64,000 bases of DNA from Prosthecobacter sp. (GCF_034366625.1 NZ_JAXMIH010000023.1:62001-126000); one strand, 5' to 3'. Shown: positions 45,299 to 53,750, counted from the first letter of the stretch. A program made the numbers and translations. The notes: a model not told the origin generated them from the sequence alone.

Positions 45299-45994
45299 AT
45301 GTCCCGCATCCACGACATCCCGGAAAACGACCGACCGCGTGAGCGCCTCCTCCGCCTTGGCCCCCAGGCCCTCTCCGATGCCGAACTCCTCGCTCTCTTC
45401 ATCAACACTGGCACCAAGGGCGAAAACGCCCTGCAAATCGGTCAGCGCATCCTGAGCGATCACAAATCCCTGCGCGATCTCTCCCGCCTCGAACCTGCCG
45501 TCCTGAGCAAGATCAAAGCTCTCGGCCCCGCCAAGACCGCCAAACTCATCGCCGCCTTCGAACTCGGCCGCCGCGCTGCACAGGAGCCTTCGCACGCCGA
45601 GGTCATTCTCGACCGCCCGCAGCGCATCTACGATTACATCGGCTCTGAAATGCAGGCCCTCGGCTACGAATCCGTTCGTGTCATCCTGCTGAACACCAAG
45701 CTCGCCGTCACCCGCTGTGAGGAAGTCTTCCGCGGCAGCCTCAACGAATGCACCGCCAGTCCGCGTGAACTGCTCCGAAAAGCGCTCGTTCACAACGCCT
45801 ACGCCTTCATCCTCATCCACAACCACCCCTCCGGCGATCCCACCCCCAGCGACGCCGATCGTCGCATCACCCGCCGCCTCCGCGAAGCCTCCGAAGCCAC
45901 CGGCCTCCTCCTTCAAGACCACCTCATCATCGGCACGCCCTCCGAATCACGCGCCCTCCCGTATTTCAGCTTCAAAGAGCATGGGATGTTGTGA
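45299..45994 (+). CDS. radC: RadC-like JAMM-domain protein
   Basis: A 231-residue protein. The N-terminal helix-hairpin-helix-like region (about 1-90) is followed by a JAB/MPN domain with the metal site HNHPSGDPTPSDAD. RadC was once thought to act in DNA repair, and its role is unsettled. The ATG at 45299 is standard. Located after the heptamer repeat at 45262-45289. Confidence 0.92.
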   Translation: MSRIHDIPENDRPRERLLRLGPQALSDAELLALFINTGTKGENALQIGQRILSDHKSLRDLSRLEPAVLSKIKALGPAKTAKLIAAFELGRRAAQEPSHAEVILDRPQRIYDYIGSEMQALGYESVRVILLNTKLAVTRCEEVFRGSLNECTASPRELLRKALVHNAYAFILIHNHPSGDPTPSDADRRITRRLREASEATGLLLQDHLIIGTPSESRALPYFSFKEHGML

Positions 45995-46019
45995 AGTCGC
46001 GAAGCGTCTTGGAGCGCGA

Positions 46020-46077
46020 CACCGCTTTACATCGGCCCTGATGCTTGAGAAAACCCAAGCCCGCTCGAAAAGCGGTG
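46020..46077. repeat. Inverted repeat CACCGCTTT/AAAGCGGTG
   Basis: Nine-base perfect arms (46020-46028 and 46069-46077) with a 40-base loop in the 164-bp gap between radC and the small gene at 46159. It is too wide for a normal terminator. The gap also holds the heptamer tract at 46103-46143. Confidence 0.45.
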
Positions 46078-46102
46078 GTGAGAAGGACGCGCATGAGCTG
46101 AA

Positions 46103-46143
46103 TTTCAGTTTTCAGTTTTCAGTTTTCAGTTTTCAGTTTTCAG
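46103..46143. repeat. Perfect heptamer tandem tract (TTTTCAG)
   Basis: TTTCAG followed by five exact copies of TTTTCAG, 41 bp. It ends 4 bp before the Shine-Dalgarno AAGGAGG (46148-46154) of the gene at 46159. As an exact tandem tract it could change copy number by slippage and alter the leader. Confidence 0.85.
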
Positions 46144-46158
46144 ATTTAAGGAGGGAGC

Positions 46159-46419
46159 ATGGGACAAGACGAAATCGAGCGTAACATGGGCGTGCAGCCT
46201 CTGGACGGGATCATGACCGAGCATGAGCTGACCAATCATGCCTTGGTGGCTGCCAGCACTGAGCCCATGACTCACAAGGCCGTCCAACGCGCCCGCAAAG
46301 GCCGCCGCCTGACCAAGCACATGAAACAGCGCATGGCGGATGCCCTGAACCTGCTGATGAAGCAGCAGGGCAAGGAGATCGAGCGTCCGTGGGTGGTGAA
46401 GGATTTGTTCACGTATTGA
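46159..46419 (+). CDS. Small protein of unknown function
   Basis: An 86-residue cytoplasmic protein, basic, with no recognised domain. It begins with a strong ribosome site, AAGGAGG at 46148-46154. The middle (RARKGRRLTKHMKQRMADALNLL) is helical and basic, with a run like an RNA- or DNA-binding helix. No partner is evident. The strong ribosome site and the tandem repeat right before it make it a real gene in my view. Confidence 0.7.
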   Translation: MGQDEIERNMGVQPLDGIMTEHELTNHALVAASTEPMTHKAVQRARKGRRLTKHMKQRMADALNLLMKQQGKEIERPWVVKDLFTY

Positions 46420-46434
46420 ATAATCCTTCTCCTG

Positions 46435-46497
46435 CTCTTACTCCTCCTCCCTGAAGATCGGCCCCAAGGCGTCCGGACAAGGGAGGAGGAGTAAGAG
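46435..46497. repeat. Perfect 18-bp inverted repeat, CTCTTACTCC arms
   Basis: Arms 46435-46452 and 46480-46497 are exact complements, 27-bp loop. The units resemble the TACTCCTACTC type of 10961-11110. It lies 16 bp past the stop of the small gene and before the cupin gene. Confidence 0.8.
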
Positions 46498-46590
46498 TAG
46501 GCGGCAGAGGAAGAGGGCGTGTTGTTCGGATAGCCACAGGTGCATCCCCCGGCTTGCCGTCGCGTTTCGATCACGCTAGCATCGCGCATC

Positions 46591-47004
46591 ATGTCCGACG
46601 CCATCTCCAACCGCCGTTTCGTCACCGCTGCTGAAAAAATCGATTACCAGTCCCCCTGGACACTCGAAGAGTGGCTGTGCCGCAACGACATCGTGAACAA
46701 CGAGCACCTCATGATGGTGCGCGCGAACATGGAGCCGGGTCGCAGCCATCCGTTTCACTCACATCCGACGCGGGAGGAGATGATCTACGTCATTGCGGGC
46801 AAAGCGGAGCAGTGGGTCGGTCAGCAGAAGAAACTCCTCGGCCCGGGCGACATGGCATTCATCCCGATGGGCGAAATCCACGGCACCTGGAACGTGGGCG
46901 ACGAGATGCTCGTCTTTCTCGCGATCCTTTCGCCTGCCAAGGCCGATGAGCCGGGCATCGTCGATCACAGCGAGGAAGAGCCGTGGAAATCGCTGAGAAA
47001 GTAG
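46591..47004 (+). CDS. Cupin-domain protein
   Basis: A 137-residue single-domain cupin. The metal site is HPFHSHPTREEMIYVI (His-x-His...Glu) with the last His in GEIHGTW. It could be a dioxygenase, isomerase or binding protein; the substrate is not inferable. ATG 46591 is standard. Its stop codon lies inside the hairpin at 47002-47057 that it shares with the convergent gene. Confidence 0.85.
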   Translation: MSDAISNRRFVTAAEKIDYQSPWTLEEWLCRNDIVNNEHLMMVRANMEPGRSHPFHSHPTREEMIYVIAGKAEQWVGQQKKLLGPGDMAFIPMGEIHGTWNVGDEMLVFLAILSPAKADEPGIVDHSEEEPWKSLRK

Positions 47005-47057
47005 CCCAGTTGCTGTGCAACTGGTGACTGGATGCCGGTTGCACAGCAACCGGGCTA
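47002..47057. terminator. Shared hairpin whose stems carry both stop codons
   Basis: The arms 47002-47024 and 47035-47057 match at 21 of 23 positions. The left arm starts with the cupin TAG (47002-47004), and the right arm ends with the complement of the TAG of the convergent gene (47055-47057). Each arm is itself a palindrome (CAGTTGC, TGT, GCAACTG; CCGGTTGC, ACA, GCAACCGG). A bidirectional terminator role is likely. Confidence 0.75.
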
Positions 47058-48245
47058 TTTCTCCCGCAGCTCCTTGCGCAGATCGGTGATGCCGTCGCGC
47101 AGGGCGAAGAGTTCGGTGCGGAAGTCGTTCAGCAGATCGAGACGTTCCTGCCAGGCGGGTGATTCCATCAGCTCCTTCAGGGCTGACAGCGCCTCGTTGG
47201 CCCAGTTCAGGCAGCGACGCAGGATGGCGAGGATGTAGCCGTTGTTTTCCGAGCCGGGAAAGCCGCCCATGCCGAGCGCTCCGGCGAGCTTGCCGCTGAT
47301 GTTCATCGTGTTGCGGATGAAACGGTCCAGCGGGGTGTTGTCATCGCTGGTGCCGGTGGATTCGTCGTTTTGCTCGTCGAGCTCGTTCATCAGGCGGATG
47401 ACGAGATCGTGCGCCCGCTTTTGCAATGGATGATCCTCCTTGGACTCCTCCTCTTCGAGCCACTGGTCGAAGTCCTCCTCGTCAAACTCATGGGGATCGG
47501 TCTCTGCGGCTGTTTTCCAGCTTTCTCCGTCATCCTCAGTCTCGCGCGGACTGTCCCCGCCGAGCATGTGGTCCCAGCCCATGACGAAAGCCACGCGGTC
47601 ATCGTGCAGTCCTTCCGTGCCGTATTTTTCCAGGGCCTCCATGTGCGCGTCGGAGAGGCGGTCGGACTGTTTGAGAGAGCTCTCCCATGCCTCCTCGCTG
47701 TCGTCGAACTCCTCAGAGTCCTCTTCCTCCTGCGGTTCAGGACGCTGGATGATGCCGGCCAGCCAGCCGCGCATAGTGTGCAGGTTGGTCATTTTTTGAG
47801 CTTCCTCCTCCGCCTGGTCCATCTCCCAGACCCAGGCGGAGATGCCGGTTTCAAAGTCCGCACTCTCGATGAAAACACGGCCGTTCTCCTCGGAGAACCA
47901 CTCCAGGTAAAGCGTGTTGCTCCACTCCGTGGCGGCTTGCTCCTCCATTTCGGACGTTTCCTCAATGTCACTGTCATCGCTGATGACGCGCACCTTCCGG
48001 GTGGCGGTGATGTCGCCGACATGGCCGGTTTGCTTTGGCCGTAGCAAGGCGGTGCTGTCCTGGGCCTCGGGCTGCGGGTTGGTGAAGGTGATCTTGCAAC
48101 CTGCGACATCGCGCCAGGCATTGCCGCGCAGATCGAGCGTGATGGGATCAGCGTGACCGACGAGCCAGAGCTTGCCGCGCACATTGCCACGCGAGGTGTT
48201 GTCGATTTCGCCACGGATGATCGCTTTGTCGAGACGCAGGGCCAT
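47055..48245 (-). CDS. Uncharacterised acidic protein, paralogue of the 39449 gene
   Basis: A 396-residue protein, acidic in the second half (about 200-310, EEEDSEEFDDSEEAWE). The N-terminal 150 residues share the pattern of the protein at 39449: GNAWRDVAGCKITFTNPQPE, then YLEWFSEENGRVFIES. No known domain. The C-terminus (about 330-396) is helical and similar in layout to the other member. Probably cytoplasmic. It is convergent with the cupin gene and divergent from scpB. Function unknown. Confidence 0.75.
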   Translation of the reverse strand: MALRLDKAIIRGEIDNTSRGNVRGKLWLVGHADPITLDLRGNAWRDVAGCKITFTNPQPEAQDSTALLRPKQTGHVGDITATRKVRVISDDSDIEETSEMEEQAATEWSNTLYLEWFSEENGRVFIESADFETGISAWVWEMDQAEEEAQKMTNLHTMRGWLAGIIQRPEPQEEEDSEEFDDSEEAWESSLKQSDRLSDAHMEALEKYGTEGLHDDRVAFVMGWDHMLGGDSPRETEDDGESWKTAAETDPHEFDEEDFDQWLEEEESKEDHPLQKRAHDLVIRLMNELDEQNDESTGTSDDNTPLDRFIRNTMNISGKLAGALGMGGFPGSENNGYILAILRRCLNWANEALSALKELMESPAWQERLDLLNDFRTELFALRDGITDLRKELREK

Positions 48246-48384
48246 GCGGGGATGAAAGCGTGGGCGGGGGAGGGGTGTCAAGAAGGGCCTCCACGAGGGC
48301 GAAAACAGGAGTTTTCCCCGTTTTGAACTTCGTTCCACGGCTTGACTCGCCTCTCTGCCTCGCTTGAGATTGCCCGCCCGCGTC

Positions 48385-49104
48385 ATGGAACTGATCTCGA
48401 TCGTTGAAGCCCTTCTTTTTGCCACCCAGGAACCCCTGGGTGTGCCGCAGATGTGTGCCGCCGTCAAAGACACGGCGAAGGACATCGTCGATGCGGCGAC
48501 TGAAAACGCTCAGCTTCCTGGCGAGGCTGTGCAGATCCCGGAATGGGTGACGCCGCTGGCGGCAACGACCGAGGAGCAGGTGCGTGCGATTCTGGATGAA
48601 CTCATCGCCCGCTACGCCGCCGAGAAGCATGCCTTCACCCTCGTCGAACGTGCCAATGGCTGGCGCATCGCCGCTCGTGGTGAGTATGCGGAATGGTGCC
48701 GCGCGCTGTATCCCGGCAAGAAGGTACATCGTCTCAGCCAGCCGGCGCTCGAAACGCTCGCCATCGTGGCTTACCGCCAGCCGATCACGAAGGCAGGCAT
48801 CGAAGCGGTGCGTGGTGTTTCGGTGGATGCGATGGTGCAGCAGCTCATCGACCGTGGCTTGATGAAAATCGAGGGCCGCGCCGATCTTCCGGGCCGCCCG
48901 TTGTTGTATGGCACGACAGAAGCCTTCCTCGATCATTTCGGCGTGCGCAGTCTCGATGACATGCCGAACGCCTCCGAACTGCGCCGCGTGAAACTGCCCA
49001 CCGCAGAAGAGGGTGCGCCCGCTGCCAGCGAGCAACCGCAGGAGCAGCAGCTTTCCCTGGCACCGGTGACTCAGCCGGAGGAACTGGCTGTCGCCGAGTC
49101 TTGA
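48385..49104 (+). CDS. scpB: Segregation and condensation protein B
   Basis: A 239-residue ScpB, a subunit of the SMC-ScpAB complex that organises chromosomes. It has the two winged helices and the conserved stretch SQPALETLAIVAYRQPITKAGIEAVRGV, and GRPLLYGTTEAFLDHFG. ATG 48385 was chosen because MELISIVEALLFA is the family start. The Gln/Pro-rich tail (about 213-239) is variable. scpA and smc are not in the window. The pheA coding region begins close downstream. Confidence 0.93.
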   Translation: MELISIVEALLFATQEPLGVPQMCAAVKDTAKDIVDAATENAQLPGEAVQIPEWVTPLAATTEEQVRAILDELIARYAAEKHAFTLVERANGWRIAARGEYAEWCRALYPGKKVHRLSQPALETLAIVAYRQPITKAGIEAVRGVSVDAMVQQLIDRGLMKIEGRADLPGRPLLYGTTEAFLDHFGVRSLDDMPNASELRRVKLPTAEEGAPAASEQPQEQQLSLAPVTQPEELAVAES

Positions 49105-49124
49105 ACCCCTTTTCCCCTGCGGTC

Positions 49125-50204
49125 ATGTCCCTTGAAGAAGTCCGCGACCAGATCGACCGCATCGATCAGCAGCTTCTCCAGTTGCTGAACGAGCGCGCCG
49201 AACTGGTGCATGCCGTCGGCGCGATCAAGCGCAAGGACGACCTCGACATCTATGTCCCCGGCCGTGAGGACAAACTCCTGCGCAAGCTGGCGGAGATCAA
49301 TCGCGCGCAAAACGGCCGCCTCACCGAGCGCGCCATCCGCGCCATCTATCGCGAGATCATGAGCGCCGCGCTCGCGCTCGAAGACAGCCTCAAGATCGCC
49401 TACCTCGGCCCCACCGGCTCATGGACGCATCAGGCGGCGGTGAACAAATTTGGTCACTGCGTTGAATACCTCGCCGAAGCCAGCACCGAGGGCGTGTTTG
49501 GCCGTGTGGCGGCGCAAACGGCCGATTACGGCGTGCTGCCCATCGAGCACTCCACCGAAGGGGCCGTGCATCACACACTCGATCATCTCGCCGACAGCGC
49601 CTTGCAGATCTACGCCGAGATTTTGTGGAAGGCCGATGCCGCTGTGATGGCGCAGGGTCCCAATGGCACCATCACCGAGATCCATGGCCGCGCGCAGATG
49701 CTCGCTCGCTGCCGTCCCTGGCTCGCGCAGAGTTTTCCCGCCGCGCAGCTCATCGAGTCCGCCAGTTCCAGCGCTGCGGCCACTCTTGCCGCGCAGAATC
49801 CCGCCATCGCCGCCCTCGGCACGCCTTTGAGCGCCGAGCTGCATGATCTGCGCGTCATCGCCACCTCGCCGCGTGAATACGCCACGCAGACCCGCTTCAT
49901 CATCCTCGGTCGCCGCTCCGGCCCGCCCTCCGGCAACGACAACACGATGCTCATGATCCATTCCAAGGATCGCGTCGGCGCGCTGATGGAAGTGTTGCAG
50001 GTCTTCGCCTCCCGCAACGTCAACGTCCGCCAGATCGAGAACCGCCCCACCCCCTGCGGCACCCAGGCCCGCTTCTTTCTCGAAATCAGCGGCCATCACT
50101 CCGACGCCGCGCTCCAGCAGGCCATCACCGCGCTTGAGGAGCATGCCGTGCAGGTCAAGACCCTCGGCAGCTATCCGGCTCCGGGATGGGTGGAGGAGCG
50201 GTGA
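49125..50204 (+). CDS. pheA: Chorismate mutase/prephenate dehydratase
   Basis: A 359-residue bifunctional enzyme for phenylalanine synthesis. The N-terminal AroQ chorismate mutase (about 1-85) has D-Q-I-D-R-I-D and RAELVHAVGAIK. The prephenate dehydratase domain (about 95-270) has GPTGSWTHQAA, PIEHSTEGAVHHTLD and TRFIIL, and the ACT domain (about 285-355) has DRVGALMEVLQVF, for feedback by Phe. I use ATG 49125; a TTG at 49101 overlaps scpB's stop and would add eight residues. Confidence 0.95.
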   Translation: MSLEEVRDQIDRIDQQLLQLLNERAELVHAVGAIKRKDDLDIYVPGREDKLLRKLAEINRAQNGRLTERAIRAIYREIMSAALALEDSLKIAYLGPTGSWTHQAAVNKFGHCVEYLAEASTEGVFGRVAAQTADYGVLPIEHSTEGAVHHTLDHLADSALQIYAEILWKADAAVMAQGPNGTITEIHGRAQMLARCRPWLAQSFPAAQLIESASSSAAATLAAQNPAIAALGTPLSAELHDLRVIATSPREYATQTRFIILGRRSGPPSGNDNTMLMIHSKDRVGALMEVLQVFASRNVNVRQIENRPTPCGTQARFFLEISGHHSDAALQQAITALEEHAVQVKTLGSYPAPGWVEER

Positions 50205-50261
50205 TCGCCCCTGTCGTCCGCCTCATTGCGCAGAGCATCAGCCTGACGTAGTCTCGTCATC

Positions 50262-51074
50262 GTGTTATTCCGCTTCCTTCCCGAACTCAGCGCCCTTGAT
50301 GCCGATCTGCGCGAGGCTTTTCTCGAAAAGCTGCGCGTGCGCTGGACGCACACCTCGACGGCGTTGGAAGGCAACACGCTGACGGAAGGCGAGACCTTTG
50401 GAGTGCTGCGCTACGGCCTCACCATCTCAGGAAAATCGCTGGCAGATCACAACGAAGTCCTTGGTCACAGCCGGGCGTTGGACTTGCTCTACGGCTGGTT
50501 GGCAGAAGCCCGCGTCTTGCAGGCGGCAGACCTGCACGCGCTGCATCATGCCGTGCAAACGAGCGTGGAGGTGGACTATTTGAAGCCCGTGGGTGCTTGG
50601 AAGCGCGAGCCGAACTCCACCCTCGCCAAACAAGGCGGCAAGACCGTCATTAATGACACCTATGCCATGCCGGAGCAGGTGGCGGCGCTCATGCAGGACT
50701 GGCTGGCAGGCTTCCAGCAGCGACGGCAGGATAAAACCACCACAGCACTGGAAGCCTATGTCTGGAGCCACGCCACCTTCGTGCGCATCCACCCTTATGC
50801 CGACGGCAATGGCCGCATGGCGCGGTTGCTCGCGAATCTGCCCGTCATCGAAAAAGGCAGGCTCCCCATTTTCATCCCGTCCGAGCGTCGCCTCGACTAT
50901 ATCGAAGCTCTGGCAACCTGGCAGCTCACCAGCGGCCCGCCGCTCTCGCATCAACCGCTGGAAGGCGACCTGTCGCGTTTGCAGGCGTTTCAGACACTGT
51001 GTGAATCGTGCCTGGAGGAGTCGAACGCGTTGCTGGATGACATTCGGAGCACTCAGGACGCCAGACACGGGTAG
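50262..51074 (+). CDS. Fic-family protein with N-terminal inhibitory helix
   Basis: A 270-residue Fic protein, which AMPylates targets with ATP. The Fic core motif is HPYADGNGRMAR (177-188), with Tyr in place of the usual Phe of HPFxxGNGR. An N-terminal inhibitory motif STALEG (32-37) matches [S/T]xxxE[G/N], so it would be class II, self-inhibited until the helix moves. Start is GTG 50262. There is no separate FicA-like antitoxin gene. The C-terminal winged-helix of longer Fic proteins is absent. Confidence 0.9.
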   Translation: MLFRFLPELSALDADLREAFLEKLRVRWTHTSTALEGNTLTEGETFGVLRYGLTISGKSLADHNEVLGHSRALDLLYGWLAEARVLQAADLHALHHAVQTSVEVDYLKPVGAWKREPNSTLAKQGGKTVINDTYAMPEQVAALMQDWLAGFQQRRQDKTTTALEAYVWSHATFVRIHPYADGNGRMARLLANLPVIEKGRLPIFIPSERRLDYIEALATWQLTSGPPLSHQPLEGDLSRLQAFQTLCESCLEESNALLDDIRSTQDARHG

Positions 51075-51083
51075 GACAGCGTC

Positions 51084-51446
51084 TCACACCTCAAACGTGT
51101 GCTTCAGCGGCAGCGGTGCGCCGCAGATCACACACAGAGAGCGCTTCGTGTTGGTCTTGGAGCCGCAGCTCGGGCAATCGACGATCTGCATGCGCATTTT
51201 TCCATCGGTGGTGCCATCGCGCAGATCGATTTCGAGGACGCGCGATTGCAATTCGTCCTCGGTGAGACCGTGTTTGTCGCGCAGCAGCTCCCACATGGCC
51301 TGACAGCAAAGAGAGAGGCGCTCGATGCGGCGTTGCAAACGAGAGAGTTCGGCGGCAGCGCTCTCGGCTTTGTTCGCGGCACGGTCGGCGGTTTGATTGG
51401 CAGACGAAATCTGCCCCTGCTGATGAAGATCCCAAAGTAAGTCCAC
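51084..51446 (-). CDS. Coiled-coil/zinc-ribbon protein of unknown function
   Basis: A 120-residue protein. A coiled coil spans about 16-48 (ADRAANKAESAAAELSRLQRRIERL), then a short helix, and a C-terminal four-Cys ribbon (CPSC and CVIC, about 91-108). The ribbon type recalls Zn finger or zinc-ribbon domains of small regulatory proteins. Start GTG 51446; no better upstream start is in frame because a stop precedes it. It converges with the Fic gene, with 9 bp between the stops. Confidence 0.7.
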   Translation of the reverse strand: MDLLWDLHQQGQISSANQTADRAANKAESAAAELSRLQRRIERLSLCCQAMWELLRDKHGLTEDELQSRVLEIDLRDGTTDGKMRMQIVDCPSCGSKTNTKRSLCVICGAPLPLKHTFEV

Positions 51447-51511
51447 GGGCGCATGTCATAGCCGAACCATCAACGGCTGGCGATTACCAAAAGCGGCAGG
51501 GTTTCGAATGC

Positions 51512-53401
51512 TCAGCGGCCCAAGGCAGCGAGCACCTTTGCGACGGTGTTTTCGACGCTGAGGCCGTGCTTTTTGCGGAGGACTGAGGGTGTGCCGTGCT
51601 CGACGAACTGGTCGGGCCAGCCGATGCGGACGACGGGGGTGTGGATGCCGGCATCGCTGAGCTGCTCGATGACGCCTGCGCCGAAACCGTTGCGGAGGAC
51701 GTGGTCTTCGAGGGTGCAGACGACCTTCACTTTTTTGGCGAAGGATTCGAAGCAGGCCATGTCGAGGGGCTTGATCCAGCGCGGATTGATGAGGGCGACG
51801 GAGAGGCCTTTGGCTTCAAGTTCTTTCTTCGCGGCTTCGGCGATGGGGAACATGTCGCCGAGGGCGATGAGGGCGACGTCGCTGCCGTCGGCGATGACTT
51901 CGGCCTTGCCGATTTCGAGGAGGACGGGCTTGTCCTTGGGCATGATGCCGGGGCCGTTGCCGCGCGGGTAGCGGATGGCGATGGGGCCGGCTTCGTAGTT
52001 GGCCATGGTCCAGAGCATGTCCACAAACTCGTCTTCGTTGCGTGGCTGCATGTGGACGATGCCGGGGACGCCGCGGAGGTAGGCGATGTCGAAGAGGCCG
52101 TGGTGCGTGGGGCCGTCGTCGCCGCTGAGGCCACCGCGGTCCATGCAGAGGCGGACCGGGAGGTGCTGAATGGCCATGTCATGCACGATCATGTCGAACG
52201 CGCGCTGCATGAAGGTGGAGTAGATGGTGAGGAAGGGCTTGAAGCCACGGGTGGCGAGGCCGCAGGCAAAGAGGGCGGCGTGTTCCTCGGCGATGCCGAC
52301 ATCGAAGTAGCGCTCGGGGATTTCTTTTTTGAAGACGCTCAAGCCGGTGCCGCCGGGCATGGCACCGGTGATGGCGACGATTTTTTTGTCGGCCTTGGCG
52401 AAGTCGGTGACGCTGCGGGCATAGACCTGGGAGTAGGTGGGCTTGTCGCTGGCGGCGGTTTCGCCGGTCTCGATGGTGTATTTGCCGAGGCCGTGGAATT
52501 TGCCGGGGTCGTTGAGCGCGGGAGTGTAGCCGCGGCCTTTTTCGGTGATGATGTGGAGGATCACCGGTTCATCCTGCGTCTTGAGGAACTCGAAGGTCTG
52601 GATGAGCAGCGGGAGATTGTGTCCGTCGATGGGGCCGTAGTAGCGGATGCCGAACTCATCGAAGAGGACGCTGCGATTGGTGGGCGTCTGGCTCTGCGGG
52701 AGAATGATGTTCTTGGCGTTGCCTTCGACTTTTTCGGCGAAGCGACGCACACCTTCGCCGAGCATGAACTCGACGAATTTAGCGGCCTTCTGATGCAGAC
52801 TCGCGAAGGCGGGATGCGTGGCGATGGAATTGAAGTATTTCGCGATGGCACCGACATTGCGGTCGATGGACCATTCGTTGTCGTTGAGGACCACGATGAG
52901 GCGCTTGGCGTGCGCAGCGACATTGTTGAGCGCTTCAAACACCGGACCACAGGTGAAGGCGGCGTCACCGGCGACGCAGACGACATGTTCGTCTCCACCC
53001 GCGAGATCACGACCGGTGGCCATGCCGAGCGCGGCGGAGAGGGCGGTGCCAGCGTGGCCGGCACCGTAGCAGTCGTGCTCGCTTTCGGTGCGCAGGAGGA
53101 AGCCATTCAGGCCGTCGTGCTGGCGAATGGTGTGAATGCGGTCCCAGCGACCGGTGAGCATTTTATGGACGTAGCCTTGGTGGGCGACGTCGAAGACGAA
53201 GCGGTCCTTGGGTGTGTCGAAGACGCGGTGCAGTGCGATGGAAAGCTCCACGACACCGAGATTGGGGCCGAGGTGGCCGCCGGTCTGGCTGAGGGTTTCG
53301 ATGAGCGTCTGGCGGATTTTTTCCGCGAGTTCGGGCAGTTTCTCCAGCGGCAGGGCTTTGAGGTCGGCGGGGGAGTTGATGGCAGGCAGTTGGGTGTCCA
53401 C
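51512..53401 (-). CDS. dxs: 1-deoxy-D-xylulose-5-phosphate synthase
   Basis: A 629-residue TPP-dependent enzyme that starts the MEP isoprenoid pathway (pyruvate + glyceraldehyde 3-phosphate). The family features are present: TGGHLGPNLGVVELSIALH, TPP-binding GDAAFTCGPVFEALNN (a variant of GDGALTGG), and DRGGLSGDDGPTHHG in the Pyr domain. Normal length with GTG 53401. Codons upstream in frame are in xseB. The GTG is four bases after the xseB stop, so the pair is coupled, as in the xseB-ispA-dxs order of other bacteria but without ispA here. Confidence 0.96.
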   Translation of the reverse strand: MDTQLPAINSPADLKALPLEKLPELAEKIRQTLIETLSQTGGHLGPNLGVVELSIALHRVFDTPKDRFVFDVAHQGYVHKMLTGRWDRIHTIRQHDGLNGFLLRTESEHDCYGAGHAGTALSAALGMATGRDLAGGDEHVVCVAGDAAFTCGPVFEALNNVAAHAKRLIVVLNDNEWSIDRNVGAIAKYFNSIATHPAFASLHQKAAKFVEFMLGEGVRRFAEKVEGNAKNIILPQSQTPTNRSVLFDEFGIRYYGPIDGHNLPLLIQTFEFLKTQDEPVILHIITEKGRGYTPALNDPGKFHGLGKYTIETGETAASDKPTYSQVYARSVTDFAKADKKIVAITGAMPGGTGLSVFKKEIPERYFDVGIAEEHAALFACGLATRGFKPFLTIYSTFMQRAFDMIVHDMAIQHLPVRLCMDRGGLSGDDGPTHHGLFDIAYLRGVPGIVHMQPRNEDEFVDMLWTMANYEAGPIAIRYPRGNGPGIMPKDKPVLLEIGKAEVIADGSDVALIALGDMFPIAEAAKKELEAKGLSVALINPRWIKPLDMACFESFAKKVKVVCTLEDHVLRNGFGAGVIEQLSDAGIHTPVVRIGWPDQFVEHGTPSVLRKKHGLSVENTVAKVLAALGR

Positions 53402-53405
53402 AGGT

Positions 53406-53750
53406 CTAAAAAAGTCGGATTTCGCCGCCTTCGGTTTCGGCGGTTTTGCGGCGACGGGGCTGAATGCGGGGCTTTTCGGCGGATTCGGAGGTTTCCTCAT
53501 CATCCGCAGTCTCTTCAAACGCTGTGAGGGAGGCTTTTCCACCCTCCAGATCGCCGCTGATGAGTTCCACACGGCGGCGGGCACCGTCGATGCGCTGGCG
53601 GCAGAGCTTGAGCAGGCGCACGCCTTCCTCGTAGCTGGAAATCATTTCTTCGAGGGACAACTGGCTGTCCTCCATGCCTGCCACGATCTCGTCCAGACGC
53701 TGCATGGCGTCCTCGAAGGAAGGATCGGTCTGGGGGCTGGGTTTGCTCAT
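53406..53750 (-). CDS. xseB: Exodeoxyribonuclease VII small subunit
   Basis: A 114-residue protein. Residues about 8-72 are the helical XseB core (SFEDAMQRLDEIVAGMEDSQLSLEEMISSYEEGVRLLKLCR). The tail (about 85-114) is basic and Glu-rich, longer than in E. coli. XseB binds the large subunit XseA, not in the window. It shares its 3' end with the dxs start and is probably the first gene of that operon. Confidence 0.93.
   Translation of the reverse strand: MSKPSPQTDPSFEDAMQRLDEIVAGMEDSQLSLEEMISSYEEGVRLLKLCRQRIDGARRRVELISGDLEGGKASLTAFEETADDEETSESAEKPRIQPRRRKTAETEGGEIRLF

Noticed and set aside
46103-46143. Possible CRISPR array
   Set aside because: The tract is a pure 7-base tandem repeat with no spacers and no cas genes in the window.
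51596-53527. Antisense frame of 643 codons over dxs
   Set aside because: Low-complexity, Gly/Asp/Glu-rich translation without motifs, opposite a well-supported dxs.
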